From the NCBI RefSeq assembly GCF_963678975.1, contig NC_089275.1, forward strand, positions 17,682,220 through 17,746,219: a DNA stretch of 64,000 nt, written 5' to 3'. The notes beneath the pieces are model-generated. The model saw nothing but the letters and a program-made list of their open reading frames with translations. It searched no databases and was not told where the DNA came from. Shown one piece after another: positions 1 to 11,149 of the stretch (positions are counted from its first letter, which is position 1; every line of letters begins with the position of its first letter). The stretch is from Dysidea avara. Its lineage: Eukaryota > Porifera > Demospongiae > Dictyoceratida > Dysideidae. The position numbers were made by a program, and so were the translations under genes.

Positions 1-47
1 TGACTGCTCTATTAGAGTATTTAGATCTGACTGCTCTATTAGAGTAT
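1..47 (+). repeat. Two direct copies of a dispersed 20-bp motif
   Basis: The 20-mer TGACTGCTCTATTAGAGTAT occurs at 1-20 and 28-47, followed by GATCT-like bases. About 20 exact or near copies occur in the window on both strands, usually as direct pairs 21-33 bp apart. The core CTCTATTAGAG is an imperfect palindrome. Confidence 0.85.
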
Positions 48-60
48 ATCGATCTTTTAA

Positions 61-168
61 ACAGGTATTCAGGGGGCCCTTCATGGGGCCTCCTGGGGCC
101 CCTTTCAGGCTGGGGCCCGGGGCAAAATACCCCAGTCCCCCCCCCCCCCCCCCCCTGTGGGCGGCCCT
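61..168. repeat. End of a hAT-like non-autonomous element with poly-C run
   Basis: GC-rich stretch with a 19-base C run (about 137-155), ending in GGGCGGCCCTG. This resembles the CAGGG-type termini of many hAT-derived short elements. Its partner end would lie outside the window, so the assignment rests on the terminus alone. Confidence 0.4.
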
Positions 169-1105
169 GATTGTTGGGAATCAATGTCACCAAGAGTTCA
201 TAATATCCCTCTACACTAATATTATGAACTCTTGATGTCATTTGCAGCAATTCTACAGTCAAATTGGTAGCCCATTAGATTAATTTGCAAACATAATTAT
301 GATCTTTTGCTTATATGAAAATCCACCCAGACTTCGAAATATGCACTATTCAAAATTTAAAATATTCAAAATTCAGAGTTTGCCTCTTCAGCAAAAAATT
401 TCTGCTTTGAAAATACATTGTAACTCACTATATGTATATGGTATCAGTAAATTTCCATACAGTGTATCTCTAGAGGGTATTGCATCCAAAATATTGCAAT
501 AAATAATGTATATAGAATTTTAAAGATTGTTGCTGGTGCAATCCCCTCAGAGCAATATTCCAATAACTGAGAAATAGGGGGTGAAGTGAGTTTCTGAAGA
601 CATTATGAATGCCAAGGCTATATGGGATAAACAACTGAAATGGCATAAAAGCGTGTATAGTGTTCCAAATAGTGCATTAAAGGTATCAGTATACAATTAT
701 ATGATTTTCAATTGTCACAGGAAATAATACAGTACATGTAAGTACATACATAGCCATGAATGTGTGTGCAATATCAACTTAAGTTAAAATTTCACACTAC
801 TCTCTATACAGGTCAAATGTCTAATCCATTATATGTTATTCTTGTGACTTAAAATACATGTACATACAACCCCATACATATACATCATTCATTAAAGTGT
901 TTATACAGAACAAATGGCACTACAATTGCTAAAAGGTATAACTGTACTGGCGTTAATACGTAAATTATTAATGTATGTTAATTTGAGACCTGGTATAAGT
1001 TTGAAATACAACATTTACATATTTCTGCTACAAGGCTCTACAGCCCTGACGTCAAAGGGGCAGCTGTTTATAGGGCACTGGCCAGAATTCAAGACAACAT
1101 TATTA
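169..1105. other. Intergenic; one small hairpin
   Basis: AT-rich DNA with no convincing coding sequence. A short inverted repeat at about 193-231 pairs AAGAGTTCATAAT with ATTATGAACTCTT around a 12-base loop. Nothing else recognised. Confidence 0.6.
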
Positions 1106-1142
1106 TGATAAGCAAAATTTTGGATACTTTGTATTTGGATCA

Positions 1143-1319
<177 letters not shown>

Positions 1320-2095
1320 TTACATGAAATTTAGTTTACCGAATAGATATTAAGTAGTAAGTACTATACATACGTACCTGCATATACACAGGTATTATAA
1401 CTGAACTATGTATGTAAGAACAACCCAACGTATCCATGAAACCATCTGATTTCAAAGAAAAAGTTCAGGGTACATATCTTATGAACCCTGGCTGGCCATG
1501 TATGGTACATTTAAGTTAAACCATGGCTGCACTTTAAATGTATCGTGGCCTTGATGTGGGAGCAATACAACCAATTTCTTTATATAGAAATTAAAGCCAA
1601 AATTGATTGTGGAAATTTATTAGTGGTCAAAGTGATGAAAGCCTTGCTTCCGATTTTGCATTCTACAGCACTCGCAATTTGTCACCCTTGCCATACTACG
1701 AGTTGAGAGACATTGATTTAAGGTGAAAACTATTATACATAACATATTAATGGGTGGTTAACCACACTTTTAAATATGCACCACGCCTACTTCTGAGTAA
1801 CATGAGATAACCACTTTACAGTGAAGCTAACCCCTATGGATATTTGGTAAATGTTGAAAACAGTCTGTAAAATGATGCAGTGGCTTTATAAAATATTTGT
1901 AAAATCACATAACTGAACTTTTCCATGATATCTTAAGGACTTGCCTGTCCATGTTAACAAACGTAGTCACAATGTTAGCTGCTGCTGACCCATAATTGAA
2001 TTTACAAGTTGGTCTATACAATAAATTCAACTATCGGTTTTACATTGACTTGGGTGATTAATCGCTCACAGGCTAGTAGCTGGCAATTGGCATAG

Positions 2096-2209
2096 AGTTG
2101 TATCATGTTCCCTCATGATTTGCCTGATATGTACACCCACGCTCTCAGGCCTGCGGCCCTCAAGCTTGGGTGTACATATCAGGCAAATCACTTGGCCCAT
2201 GATACAACT
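2096..2209. repeat. Foldback repeat in ALDH copy A intron
   Basis: Inverted arms of about 42 bp (2097-2138 and 2168-2208), both containing TTGCCTGATATGTACACCC or its complement. Related TGCCTGATATGTATGCCC sequences occur near 3892-3950 and 27610-27660, so this is a small repeat family. Confidence 0.7.
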
Positions 2210-2233
2210 ACTTATTTAATGAGAGTGTAGTAT

Positions 2234-2355
2234 AGGTAATCACACACATTTGAGTGCAATTAGGGAATAATTGTATGAGTAACAGTCAAAATTGCATGAG
2301 ACGAAGTCGAGTACAATTTTGGCAGTTACGAGTACCAAATGTGTGTGATTGCCTA
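2234..2355. repeat. Short inverted-repeat element
   Basis: GGTAATCACACACATTT at the left end is matched by the inverted AAATGTGTGTGATTGCC at the right, about 120 bp apart. Non-coding and MITE-like; the family is not recognised. Confidence 0.55.
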
Positions 2356-3470
2356 CTAATCACATAGTGACCACCCTTCATGGTTTGTAGTACACATTCC
2401 AGTTCTATGTGGCCATTAACTTCTACTAGGTGATTGCATCATTATTCGTTTACTACATCATTTGTTGTTATACTTAAAAGGCTTCTATTGTCAGCTTATT
2501 TGATTGGTTATTCATTATATCACTTTTTAGTTGTACTTAAAAGGCTTCTGTAATTCTGCTTTTTTAATTGGCTACTTTACACTGCAATTACAAAAACAAG
2601 GCCATGCGATTTGAGATTAACTGCACTCCTACTATTAGGACTAATGTATGGCAAACTAAATCACTATGTGATTACTGATTAGTATTGAAAAAAGATGCAA
2701 GAACATCTAAAATTGTTAAAAAAGACATACTGCACTAGAATATAATTTGATGTACACATCACTGCAGCTACATTTCATTGACCATCACATCATTTTAGTT
2801 AAGTACTAAAGCATGTATTCATACATAGCATAATGTCTAGTATATGTACTACAAAAATTAAAGTGGTTATAAATAAACATGTAACACTTTCACACTTCAG
2901 ATCAAAGGAGCCGCCCAGACTACATTTTGTATGTAGCCCAGCTAGCTGGAAATGTAGCCTGGGCTAAATCTGGGCAGCTATTACATAGACGTTAAGGCCA
3001 AAATCAATTGTGGGGATCAATTAATGCTCACATGATTAGTATGCACAACTTGGATTTTGCCATCAAAACCACTCACACAGAGACAGTTTGTTATCTATGA
3101 ATTGGAAAGCATTGGGCTAAGGTGAGAACTAGTGCTATAGCTTATTCACCACATGTTTCTGAATATGGACCACACCCCACATCATGAAGTTATGAAGTAA
3201 GCACTCTACAACCAAACTTACCTATCTAGGCCTTAAGTAAACTCCATAATTATTCCATAAACGATTTAATATCACTGATTAAAACATTATAAACTTGCAT
3301 AACCTAGAAATTCTCCATAATATCTCTAGGATTTGTCCTTTCTTTGTAACCAAAACATACTAGCTGCTGACCCATAATCAACTTTTTAGGCATGCATATA
3401 TAATACATCCAGTGGTTACACTTGTATTGGCTTGGTAGACTGATTGCCTTGTCTAGGCTATGAACCTGAT

Positions 3471-3872
3471 TAGGCTCCGGCCTATTATACTCAAAATTTT
3501 GCCTATTATGCTCAAAATTATGCTTTCAAATTCAAGATTATGCCCTAGAACTGACTGTTTTATTAGAGTATATCAGCCTTTCCTGACTGCTGTATTAGAG
3601 TAAGTGACTGCTCTATTAGAGTATCTTGATCTTATTTTCTGCAAAGTGTGAATAACCAACAAAGAAACGGTTTAATAAGTTATATTATGTGTTTTTAAAC
3701 ATGAAATGCACTAATAATACTATTAGCAGTGAATGTTTGCTTTATTTCAGGTGCGCGTATTGCATATTTTAATTAATTTTCAAATATCGTCCCTATTATG
3801 CTGGCATTATGCTTGATGCTTTTGGTCACCTATTATGCTTTAAATTATGCCGGCATAATCAGCCGGTGCCTA
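3471..3872. mobile_element. Non-autonomous hAT-like element with 8-bp target duplication
   Basis: Ends TAGGCTCCGGCCTATTAT and, inverted, TAGGCACCGGCTGATTAT. It is flanked by AACCTGAT (3463-3470) and AGCCTGAT (3873-3880), an 8-bp duplication with one mismatch as expected for hAT. The paralogous ALDH intron near 27575-27590 keeps the empty site (AGCCTGAT once), so the boundaries are well supported. No coding capacity. It carries three copies of the TGACTGCTCTATTAGAG motif (3552, 3584, 3605). Confidence 0.8.
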
Positions 3873-5125
3873 AGCCTGATACATATTATAGCTGCCTGAT
3901 ATGTATGCCCTTGGGCCTGCGGCTATCAGGCAAAGCCCTCAACAACTATTTCATGTCATGAACACGAATTAGAATGGCTGAAATATAGCCACTGTTAATC
4001 CAAACACTAGTTTGTTATGCTGGCGAAACACTATTTGTACTATTCATCATTTTAAACAAGACATCACAGTATAACGAGTGTATAGACATGTTTCCACACC
4101 GTCCAGTACCTCCATAATGTTCTTAAGCATGTAGACACACATGACACAGTCACATTCGCATACCATCAAACTGAACCAGAACATCATTAACTATGAAACC
4201 TCCTGGTGAAGTTCTTGTGGACAACATCTTCTGGACTTGTTTATTAGTAGTAAAGGCATATATCACCAGAAGTTTCTCCCTGCATGTTAATACAAGTACA
4301 CTACCCAGTTTATGTACACAGTGTACACTGACTTTGCATTGATGTAGTCTGTGGCACCATCAAGGTCATCTACTGTAACTATTGGTAGTATTGGTCCAAA
4401 TATCTGAAAGTAGAGAGATGGAAAGTATTATACACTTACCAATATTATCCCCCACTTCCCCTCCTCCTGGGAAAGGTCAGAATTTAAAATTTAAAAATCT
4501 AATCCCTGACCATTGGGGACACAATGAGTGTCAAATTCCCACCCTGTGTACTTTGTGAAACAAATTATTTTTGCAGGAAGTGAATAGCCTGTATAGTTAA
4601 ACTAACACTAAAAAAATTATAATATCAAATTTCCCACTAGAAGGTCATAAGATCTATAAAGTCGAATTGGATCAAATCTCCCCACTATTTCCCCATGTAT
4701 GTGTAAGGGGGTAGTGGAGCTTAATGTTGTTCGGTGAATAATATACATTGTGTATGCATGTACTGTATAAGCACAACGCACTGATGATGCTACATACTGT
4801 AGAGCAAAAAATGGCCACTTTATTTAATAATGGAGGTACCACCCTATTTTAGCAGCCATGTTTTAAGTAGGTCCTAAGAATGGTTTAGCTGTACTTCATG
4901 ACCCATTAACAAGGGCACCTCAACATTATGACTACATACGTATATGACACATACAGTGTGTACATGTGCATGTCCCTCACTTCGTCTTCCATTATAGCAT
5001 CAACATTTTTCACATCAGTGATTAGGGTGGGTGCAATATAGAGATCATCCTTGTCTGATTCCCCTCCCATCACTGTCACCATCCTTGGGTAACCTCTCAA
5101 CATGACTACATGTATAAATAATGTA

Positions 5126-5333
5126 CAGTAAAGACCTCCCTTAACAAACTGTACAAAGTATGGACAAGTGAAATAGAAAAAAACCTCTACGTATAGCAAG
5201 AACAAAGATTTGGTCCCAACAAATCTGACTACATACATTTTTACCTCTGAAAGTGGAAAATGATAGCAAAAATGGGACAATTTTTTTTGGTCCTAAAGTG
5301 TCCATTATGTACAGGTTTCACTGCACTCTCATA
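5126..5333. mobile_element. pogo/Tigger-like MITE
   Basis: Begins CAGTAAAGACCTCCCTTAAC and ends GGTTTCACTG, the degenerate CAGTGGAACCTCT inverted ends of pogo/Tigger-type short elements. A related copy sits at the matching place in the second ALDH block (28833-29020), so it was present before the segmental duplication. Confidence 0.6.
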
Positions 5334-5690
5334 AATGTACCAGTTTCATACCTCACTTCAATGGGAAGAAAAGGTGTATAAATGCCATATATGCAGTGTT
5401 GCAGTAATGAGCTAGGGATATCAGAAAAAAGGCCTTGCAGTTGATCACAACTAAAAGCAAGTTTAATGCTATAATATACACTATCTGGCAAATAACGAAT
5501 GATGTACTGGTGTGGTGCACCAGCTGTTGGTATGAAGAATAGCCGGGCTACTAAGAGACACCATACACACTATGACTCTATACAATATGTGGACATTTTT
5601 GTGAAAGTGGATATCAAATGCTTTGAAAGGTAAGTACACCTTCTTGAAAATTGTGTTGAGTAAACTAACAGAGATCTTACTATGTACATT

Positions 5691-6351
5691 AAGTATATTT
5701 AAATGGTCATACAGGTAACATTTGGTGCAGAAGGTGCTCTTTTCACATGCAAATCAATGATTTACACTGATAATCATCCACACACTACTGGACCTATTTT
5801 CTGTGCTCTTTTTTGGATGTAGTCCGACCTTCTTCAGGTCTCAGACCACTCTGGCTCGGCTGCATACAGCTCATGTGAATTTATAGGCAGTTAATAAGTT
5901 ACATGTTTTCTGTGCCTGTTGCAATTGCTCTCATCAGCCTTCAATTGTCTTTTCCTTTCAGTTGTTTGCTATACCCTGTACTACACATATCCACTACCAC
6001 TCACTATTCCTATTCTATCAACTGTTTATTAATAGCTGGACAAAAAAACCTGCCAAAATTGTCCATATTTAGGCAATATAATGTAGTTGTATACTTTACC
6101 ACTTACCAGTCAAATGAATAAATGTTCTACACTCCATGGCTAAATTCATGGAAATCTTTATTACATCATATGGTTCATGATATTCACAGTGAGAAATTCA
6201 CAAGTGCGGCTTTAGCACTGACAAACTTTGATCAATTGAACACTTCTAAACTGTATGCCTAGGCTTATATTTGAAAAAGGGCCTTAATGTACATTGTACG
6301 TAAATACACTGTTGCACTACTAAAAAGATGAATTGACAGTAGCTAAAATTA
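5691..6351. other. Intergenic, nothing recognised
   Basis: Homology with the second ALDH block ends at about 5690. From there to the fibrinogen-related promoter I see AT-rich DNA without a supported gene or repeat. Confidence 0.5.
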
Positions 6352-6466
6352 GTACACAATTTGTCATTATTAATTATGTAACTGTTACTATATTTAGACA
6401 CACAAATAGTATAAAAGTACTACCTGTCAGTCCTACCATATTACTAGTAACTGATTGTTGTATACA
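6352..6466 (+). promoter_or_regulatory. TATA-box promoter of fibrinogen-related gene 1
   Basis: A TATAAAAG box lies at 6410-6417, 50 bp before the ATG at 6467, leaving room for a short leader. The 6352-6439 segment reappears inverted at 7681-7760, downstream of the gene, and in degraded form without the TATA box at about 23545-23608 before fragment 3. This suggests the promoter travels with the gene copies. Confidence 0.55.
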
Positions 6467-7237
6467 ATGGCAAATCTTAAATCATTAGTAGTTCTAGTTA
6501 GTCTAGGAATAGTGTTGGTTGATGGAGAGTGTCAAACTAATAGTGGACCTATTGACAACTGTTGTTGTCTTGGTTACAATAACAACAACTACAATGTAAA
6601 AAGTTCAGGAGTCTACACCATTGGTAATTTCTGTGGAGTGAAATGTTCCAATGCTAGAGTATATTGTGATACTACCTCAGGAGGAGGAGGATGGACTGTT
6701 ATTCAGAGAGGACAAGATGGAAGTGTTGAATTTCAGGAAAGAGTCTGGGTAGAATATGAAGATGGATTTGGTGGTCTCACTGGAGAATTCTGGCTTGGTC
6801 TAAGATCAATGAATTGCCTGACCAGCCATGGAAATTGGGAATATCGAATAGACTATCAATTACCTAATGGAACAAAATCTTATCTTCACTATAAGCAGTT
6901 TGCAGTGGGACCAACTGAGGACCAATATCAACTAACCATATCAGGATTTGATAGTGTTGGACTGACTGATCCTTTTATTAGTGATGATGGTAGCTTACCA
7001 TATTCTTTAAATGGATCAAGATTTACATCTCGTGATCGAGATTATGATAATGCTCCTGGTGGTAATTGTGCAAATGAAAATGATGGTGGATGGTAGTACA
7101 ACAATTGCAGTGTGATGTTACTCAATAGAAATTATGGTCAGTTTTATATACCTCTTAATCATAAGTACTACCGTCCTATATTTTTGGAAATGAAAATCAG
7201 GTCAATGGCTTGTAACATTAGCTATAATGTAAGCTGA
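6467..7237 (+). pseudogene. Fibrinogen-related secreted protein, copy 1, with in-frame TAG
   Basis: Single-exon gene starting [14 protein letters not shown], a clear signal peptide ending near VDG-EC. A Cys-rich stretch (CCC) follows, then a fibrinogen C-terminal domain: [50 protein letters not shown], and SRDRDYDNAPGGNC. I start at the ATG at 6467, which is shared by all four copies. The reading frame ends at TAG (7094-7096) where copy 4 has a Trp codon (GGWWYY). The frame then stays open for 46 more sense codons to a TGA at 7235-7237, with recognisable domain end (FLEMKIRS). It is therefore either a young nonsense allele, a pseudogene, or a rare read-through case. Such domains usually bind acetylated sugars outside the cell. 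Function here is inferred from family only. Confidence 0.8.
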
Positions 7238-8072
7238 GCTACATTACATAAAATGTTTAACACCTGTATTGTACTCATGTATGTATAGCTAGGTAATCCA
7301 TAGTTATATACTGTGCGTAATTGCACTATTAACACTATACACACCTTATTGACTCAATTATTATTATTATTATTGAGATGTTTATAAACGTACACTGATT
7401 TAATTGCTTTATGAATTTTAGAAAATAACTGCAACATATAAAATGTTTGCAAACTATATGTAGCTATAGTTCCAGGTATACTCTTGAATTTCTGCATCAT
7501 TGTAAAAACCAATCACCATAAGTTTTATTAGATAATCATACTGTTATTATCTTATCATGAAAAGCAGTATTGCAACACGAGTGACTTAATCTGTGTAGAG
7601 TACATCTTTCCTGACTACATACATACAGTTGAACATAATTAACAAGTAAATGTGAGGCTCATGTGCATGAGTATGACCTATGGAAGTACTGACAGGTAGT
7701 ATTTTTACACTGTTTGTGTGTCTAAAAATAGTCGCAGAATTAATGATTACATGTTGTACAATTTTTAGGCCAAAATTGTGTATTCATCCCCTGTGGTGTA
7801 TCATATGCATATAAATGTCTGTACATACGTAATACATTTGGAATTATGGACAAGTATACTATAGATTGACAGTGAGATTGTATGCACTTATTTGCTTGAT
7901 TGTCTATAGTTATGATCATATTGTGTGGAAAATTTGTTGAAATTGGCTTAATGAACTGACCCTGGCACTATCCAGTGCCTTGTGAATAGTAGATTCAATA
8001 TCTCTTTACCAAACTACCAGAAGACTTGTTGATATAACTCATAATCAGCCCATGGCAGCTGGCACATAACTA
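7238..8072. other. Intergenic with inverted copy of the FReD promoter
   Basis: Contains an (ATT)n microsatellite at about 7361-7376. At 7681-7760 there is an inverted copy of the segment lying upstream of fibrinogen-related gene 1 (6352-6439). Otherwise nothing recognised. Confidence 0.55.
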
Positions 8073-8457
8073 TAGTATGTTCACGTTGAGCTGAATCCTC
8101 AAAAACGTTTAATAACTCATGGATGCAATTACACACGATCTTGAAATTTGGCTCATTTGTAGTACTGCTTGACCCGCTAAAAATATTTCAAAACTATTTT
8201 GTTCAAATGTCTGACATAATATTTACGGCCAATCAAAAATTTCACAATACATTTCCTATGGGGAAGCCATATAACTACAGTGTCCATTACAGCCCTTTCC
8301 CAAACTTGTAATGGAGCCAAATCGTACATGTCTGTTGTTGACACCTTTGCTGTTACCAATAATCATCTGGTTGGCTGAAATGTTGACTCTGTTGAGAAAA
8401 AAATCCACTTTTAATTTTTAACTATTTTTCAGGATTCAGCTCAACGTGAACATACTA
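8073..8457. mobile_element. TA-flanked MITE, family copy A
   Basis: Perfect inverted ends of about 30 bp (TAGTATGTTCACGTTGAGCT and complement), flanked by TA on each side (8071-8072, 8458-8459), as for Tc1/mariner-type insertions. Related copies lie at 22551-23187 and 23794-24145. No coding capacity. Confidence 0.75.
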
Positions 8458-8649
8458 TAGTCAATAATTACTCCATCAATTTTGCTAAACACATCTTCAG
8501 ACAACTTACTGTAATGCAAAACCATGCTCACATCATTGTACACTCAGATGCTTTATTACTACACTTATTGCAATTGTATAGCTTCATACACCAGGGCAAT
8601 ACAAGTATGGAAAAGTGCCAAAAGTATATTGTAATGTACAAACTGTTTC

Positions 8650-9098
8650 TAGGGGTGGGCGATACCAGAAAAGTTTGCTTCGATATAATTCCAAGTACTT
8701 TAGTACTTTTGTTATTGTTATTAATACTTTACAGTGAACAGCACTGAAGGTCTGACAGCAACGTGTGCTGCAGCCTTAGGATTACCTAACCTAATTTCAA
8801 GGACTTAGACTTGTGACTTTTGTGTGTAGTAGCCAATTAGTGAACCTCGTAGTGCTGAAACTTTCTCAATGATGACTGGTGGGTTGAATAAAGCTTGCAT
8901 TATACGTAGTACAGTAATGGCTGAAATATTTGGTTTTTTTAGTGTTTGCATTCGTAACACACGCACAATGCAAGCAAAATTATCACATGATCACCAAGTA
9001 TCCAAATTTCCGATTCTTCATAAAAAGTACTCAATACCAAAGTATCAGACATTCTGGTATTGGTATCGATATTTTAATACTTGTATCACCCACCCCTA
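8650..9098. mobile_element. Non-autonomous hAT-like element
   Basis: Ends TAGGGGTGGGCGATAC and, inverted, TAGGGGTGGGTGATAC, both typical of hAT. Flanking 8-mers ACTGTTTC (8642-8649) and GCTGTTTC (9099-9106) match at 7 of 8 positions. The interior is AT-rich with no protein. Confidence 0.75.
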
Positions 9099-9106
9099 GC
9101 TGTTTC

Positions 9107-9299
9107 TAGCCAAGCAACAGAACTACATGAAGCCTTACAAGACTAATGGAAAAGCATGTTTGTGGTTACGCGTGAAAAACACAGAGAAATACAGAACAAA
9201 GTAAAGAGGTACGAACAGTATGAAGCTAAAATAACTAAATTGTCACTCTACTATTGTTGATACAAGTAATGTTACTCATGTTCTTAAATCAATATAATA
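9107..9299. other. Intergenic
   Basis: Short AT-rich spacer between two small transposons; nothing recognised. Confidence 0.4.
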
Positions 9300-9550
9300 T
9301 GTGACCGGATTTGCAAAAAGGTACCTTTTCCACACATTTGACATACCAGCAAACAAAATGATGTAACACTTGACTCCTTATACTGATTAACTTGCTCTTA
9401 GTATCAAAATGTAGCCAGATACTGTAGCTACATGTATTGAAACGTTCAAGCAATTCTATGCCATAATCAAAAAGTTATGAAGCTTTAAAGTTCACAAAAT
9501 GAGTCAAATTGTGTGTGTGAAAAAGGTACCTTTTCGCAAATCCAGTCACA
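9300..9550. mobile_element. TA-flanked MITE (TGTGACCGG ends)
   Basis: Left end TGTGACCGGATTTGCAAAAA and inverted right end TGTGACTGGATTTGCGAAAA, with TA on both sides. Single related ends occur near 17632-17655 and 30760-30775, so this is a dispersed family. Confidence 0.7.
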
Positions 9551-10140
9551 TATATACTTCTAGTTAATTCACAACAAACAACATCTGTGTGGTTAGCTCT
9601 TTACAGAGTGCACTCTGGCCAGCCACACAGTCTCACAGTTCTCTACATAACTTCATTTCTGGACCTTCAAGATTTGATAGAGGCACCATGGAGGCACTAA
9701 TAAAACTACATGATGCTTTTTGTACCCCACAAGTCAAAGTAATACTGGTTAACAATACATTTTGCATTCATAACTGACAAGCACAAGTAGGCTGGTGTTG
9801 ATACTTCAACATCTGAGGTTTAGTGTTGTGGGGACCACAATCATAAACAAATAACACTACACTTGCAAGGCTGCTCTGAGTTATTTAGTCATGACTAGTA
9901 ACCATGGCTCCAACACAGTCATTTGCACAACAACCTTAATACTGCTTGCACATTAATGTACACTATAGCTACACTCATCATATACTTCAGACACATAAAT
10001 ATACAGAAACTTTAAAACTTCACAATTATTTGCCTTGCACTTAGGTGCATGCTCAGCAATTATACCAATAACTGATTGTTATTATATTATATTTTATAAT
10101 TGTAAGACTCATATGCATAAGCATAGTACAATGATTAGTT
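9551..10140. other. Intergenic, nothing recognised
   Basis: AT-rich DNA. The stretch at about 10080-10135 (TTATAATTGTAAGACTCATA and following) recurs at about 48465-48525, marking a dispersed repeat of unknown type. Confidence 0.45.
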
Positions 10141-10240
10141 ACAAATTAAATTAGAATGTAAGTAAATAAGTAAGTAAATTAATTAAGTATAAGTAATTAA
10201 GTAAGTAAATTAATTAAGGATAAGTAATTAAGTAATTGAA
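10141..10240. repeat. Short AAGTAATTA-type tandem repeat
   Basis: Degenerate tandem array of AAGTAAAT/TAATTAAG units, including two near-identical blocks of about 42 bp. Non-coding. Confidence 0.7.
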
Positions 10241-10384
10241 GAGATCACTAGTGTACAAGTGTAGAGAATTGTTGTAGAGTTGGTGCATTGACAGTGACAC
10301 TTGGTAAAGCATTCCACTGAGGGACTACTCGTGGAAAAAAACTGTACTTATAGCTATTAACTGTTGAAGATATTGTTGTATACA

Positions 10385-10588
10385 ATGGTAAATCTTATAT
10401 CATTAGTAGTTCTAGTTAGTCTAGGAATAGTGTTGGTTGATGGAGAGTGTCAAACTAATGGTGGACCTATTGACAAATGTTGTTGTTTTGGCTACAACAA
10501 CAACAGTTACAACTACAATGCAAAGAGTTCAGGAGTCTACACTATTGGTAACTTCTGTGGAGTAAAATGTTCCAGTACTAGAGTATAA
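10385..10588 (+). pseudogene. Fibrinogen-related gene, copy 2, 5' fragment
   Basis: Starts ATGGTAAATCTT and encodes the same signal peptide ([15 protein letters not shown]) and Cys-rich segment as copies 1 and 4, up to CGVKCSSTRV. Similarity ends abruptly just before the fibrinogen domain core, where a stop follows. The remainder is missing. Upstream similarity covers only about 16 bp before the ATG, so the copy probably lacks the TATA promoter. Confidence 0.8.
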
Positions 10589-10829
10589 CAATTTTGCCAG
10601 GAGGAAGAAATTATTTATGCTTCATTATAAGGGATTGTACTAGAGCCCCTTACAGTATTTCAGATGTTACACTAGTGAGCTGTTTAGGATGATGATGATA
10701 AATGCTGGCTCAAAATGTTTGGCAGTGTAGCAGTTGGTGTTTCTGTGATTTATAAGATGTGATGTAGCAGCAGCAATATAGTGAGAAGCTCCACCTAGAT
10801 AAAATTTAAAAATTTGTGTTTTTGGTTTA

Positions 10830-10992
10830 CACTGAAACCTCTCTAATCTGACACCTCTGTAATCTGATGCTGTTTGTATACCAATTGAAAAAGACTTTTT
10901 CTTCGTAATACTACCTCAATAATCTGACATCCTTGCTAATCCTACCACAATTTTCTAATCTCAATGAGTGTCAGATTATAGAGCATTCACTG
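10830..10992. mobile_element. pogo/Tigger-like MITE
   Basis: Ends CACTGAAACCTCTCTAATCT and, inverted, CAGTGAATGCTCTATAATCT, with TA immediately outside both ends. The interior repeats AATCTGACA-type segments. Non-coding. Confidence 0.7.
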
Positions 10993-11149
10993 TATAGCTA
11001 TCCAGATATTTTGCAACTTGATGGTGTTTTATGTAGAATCTAGTAAAGATTTTAAGCAGCTGTTGCATGAGAGGTGAAGTAGAATTTTTGATATTTAGCT
11101 TTCTGCAATTACATTAAACTTTTTTTTGAACAATGCATGCAAGTTATTG

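Noticed and set aside
137-155. Poly-C run as a special structure
   Set aside because: Similar C runs occur at 63522-63540 and near 59680 next to transposon ends; they look like part of the elements.
4906-5280. 124-codon minus-strand frame near ALDH copy A
   Set aside because: Only the middle (4981-5105) is exon-derived; the rest is intron and MITE read through.
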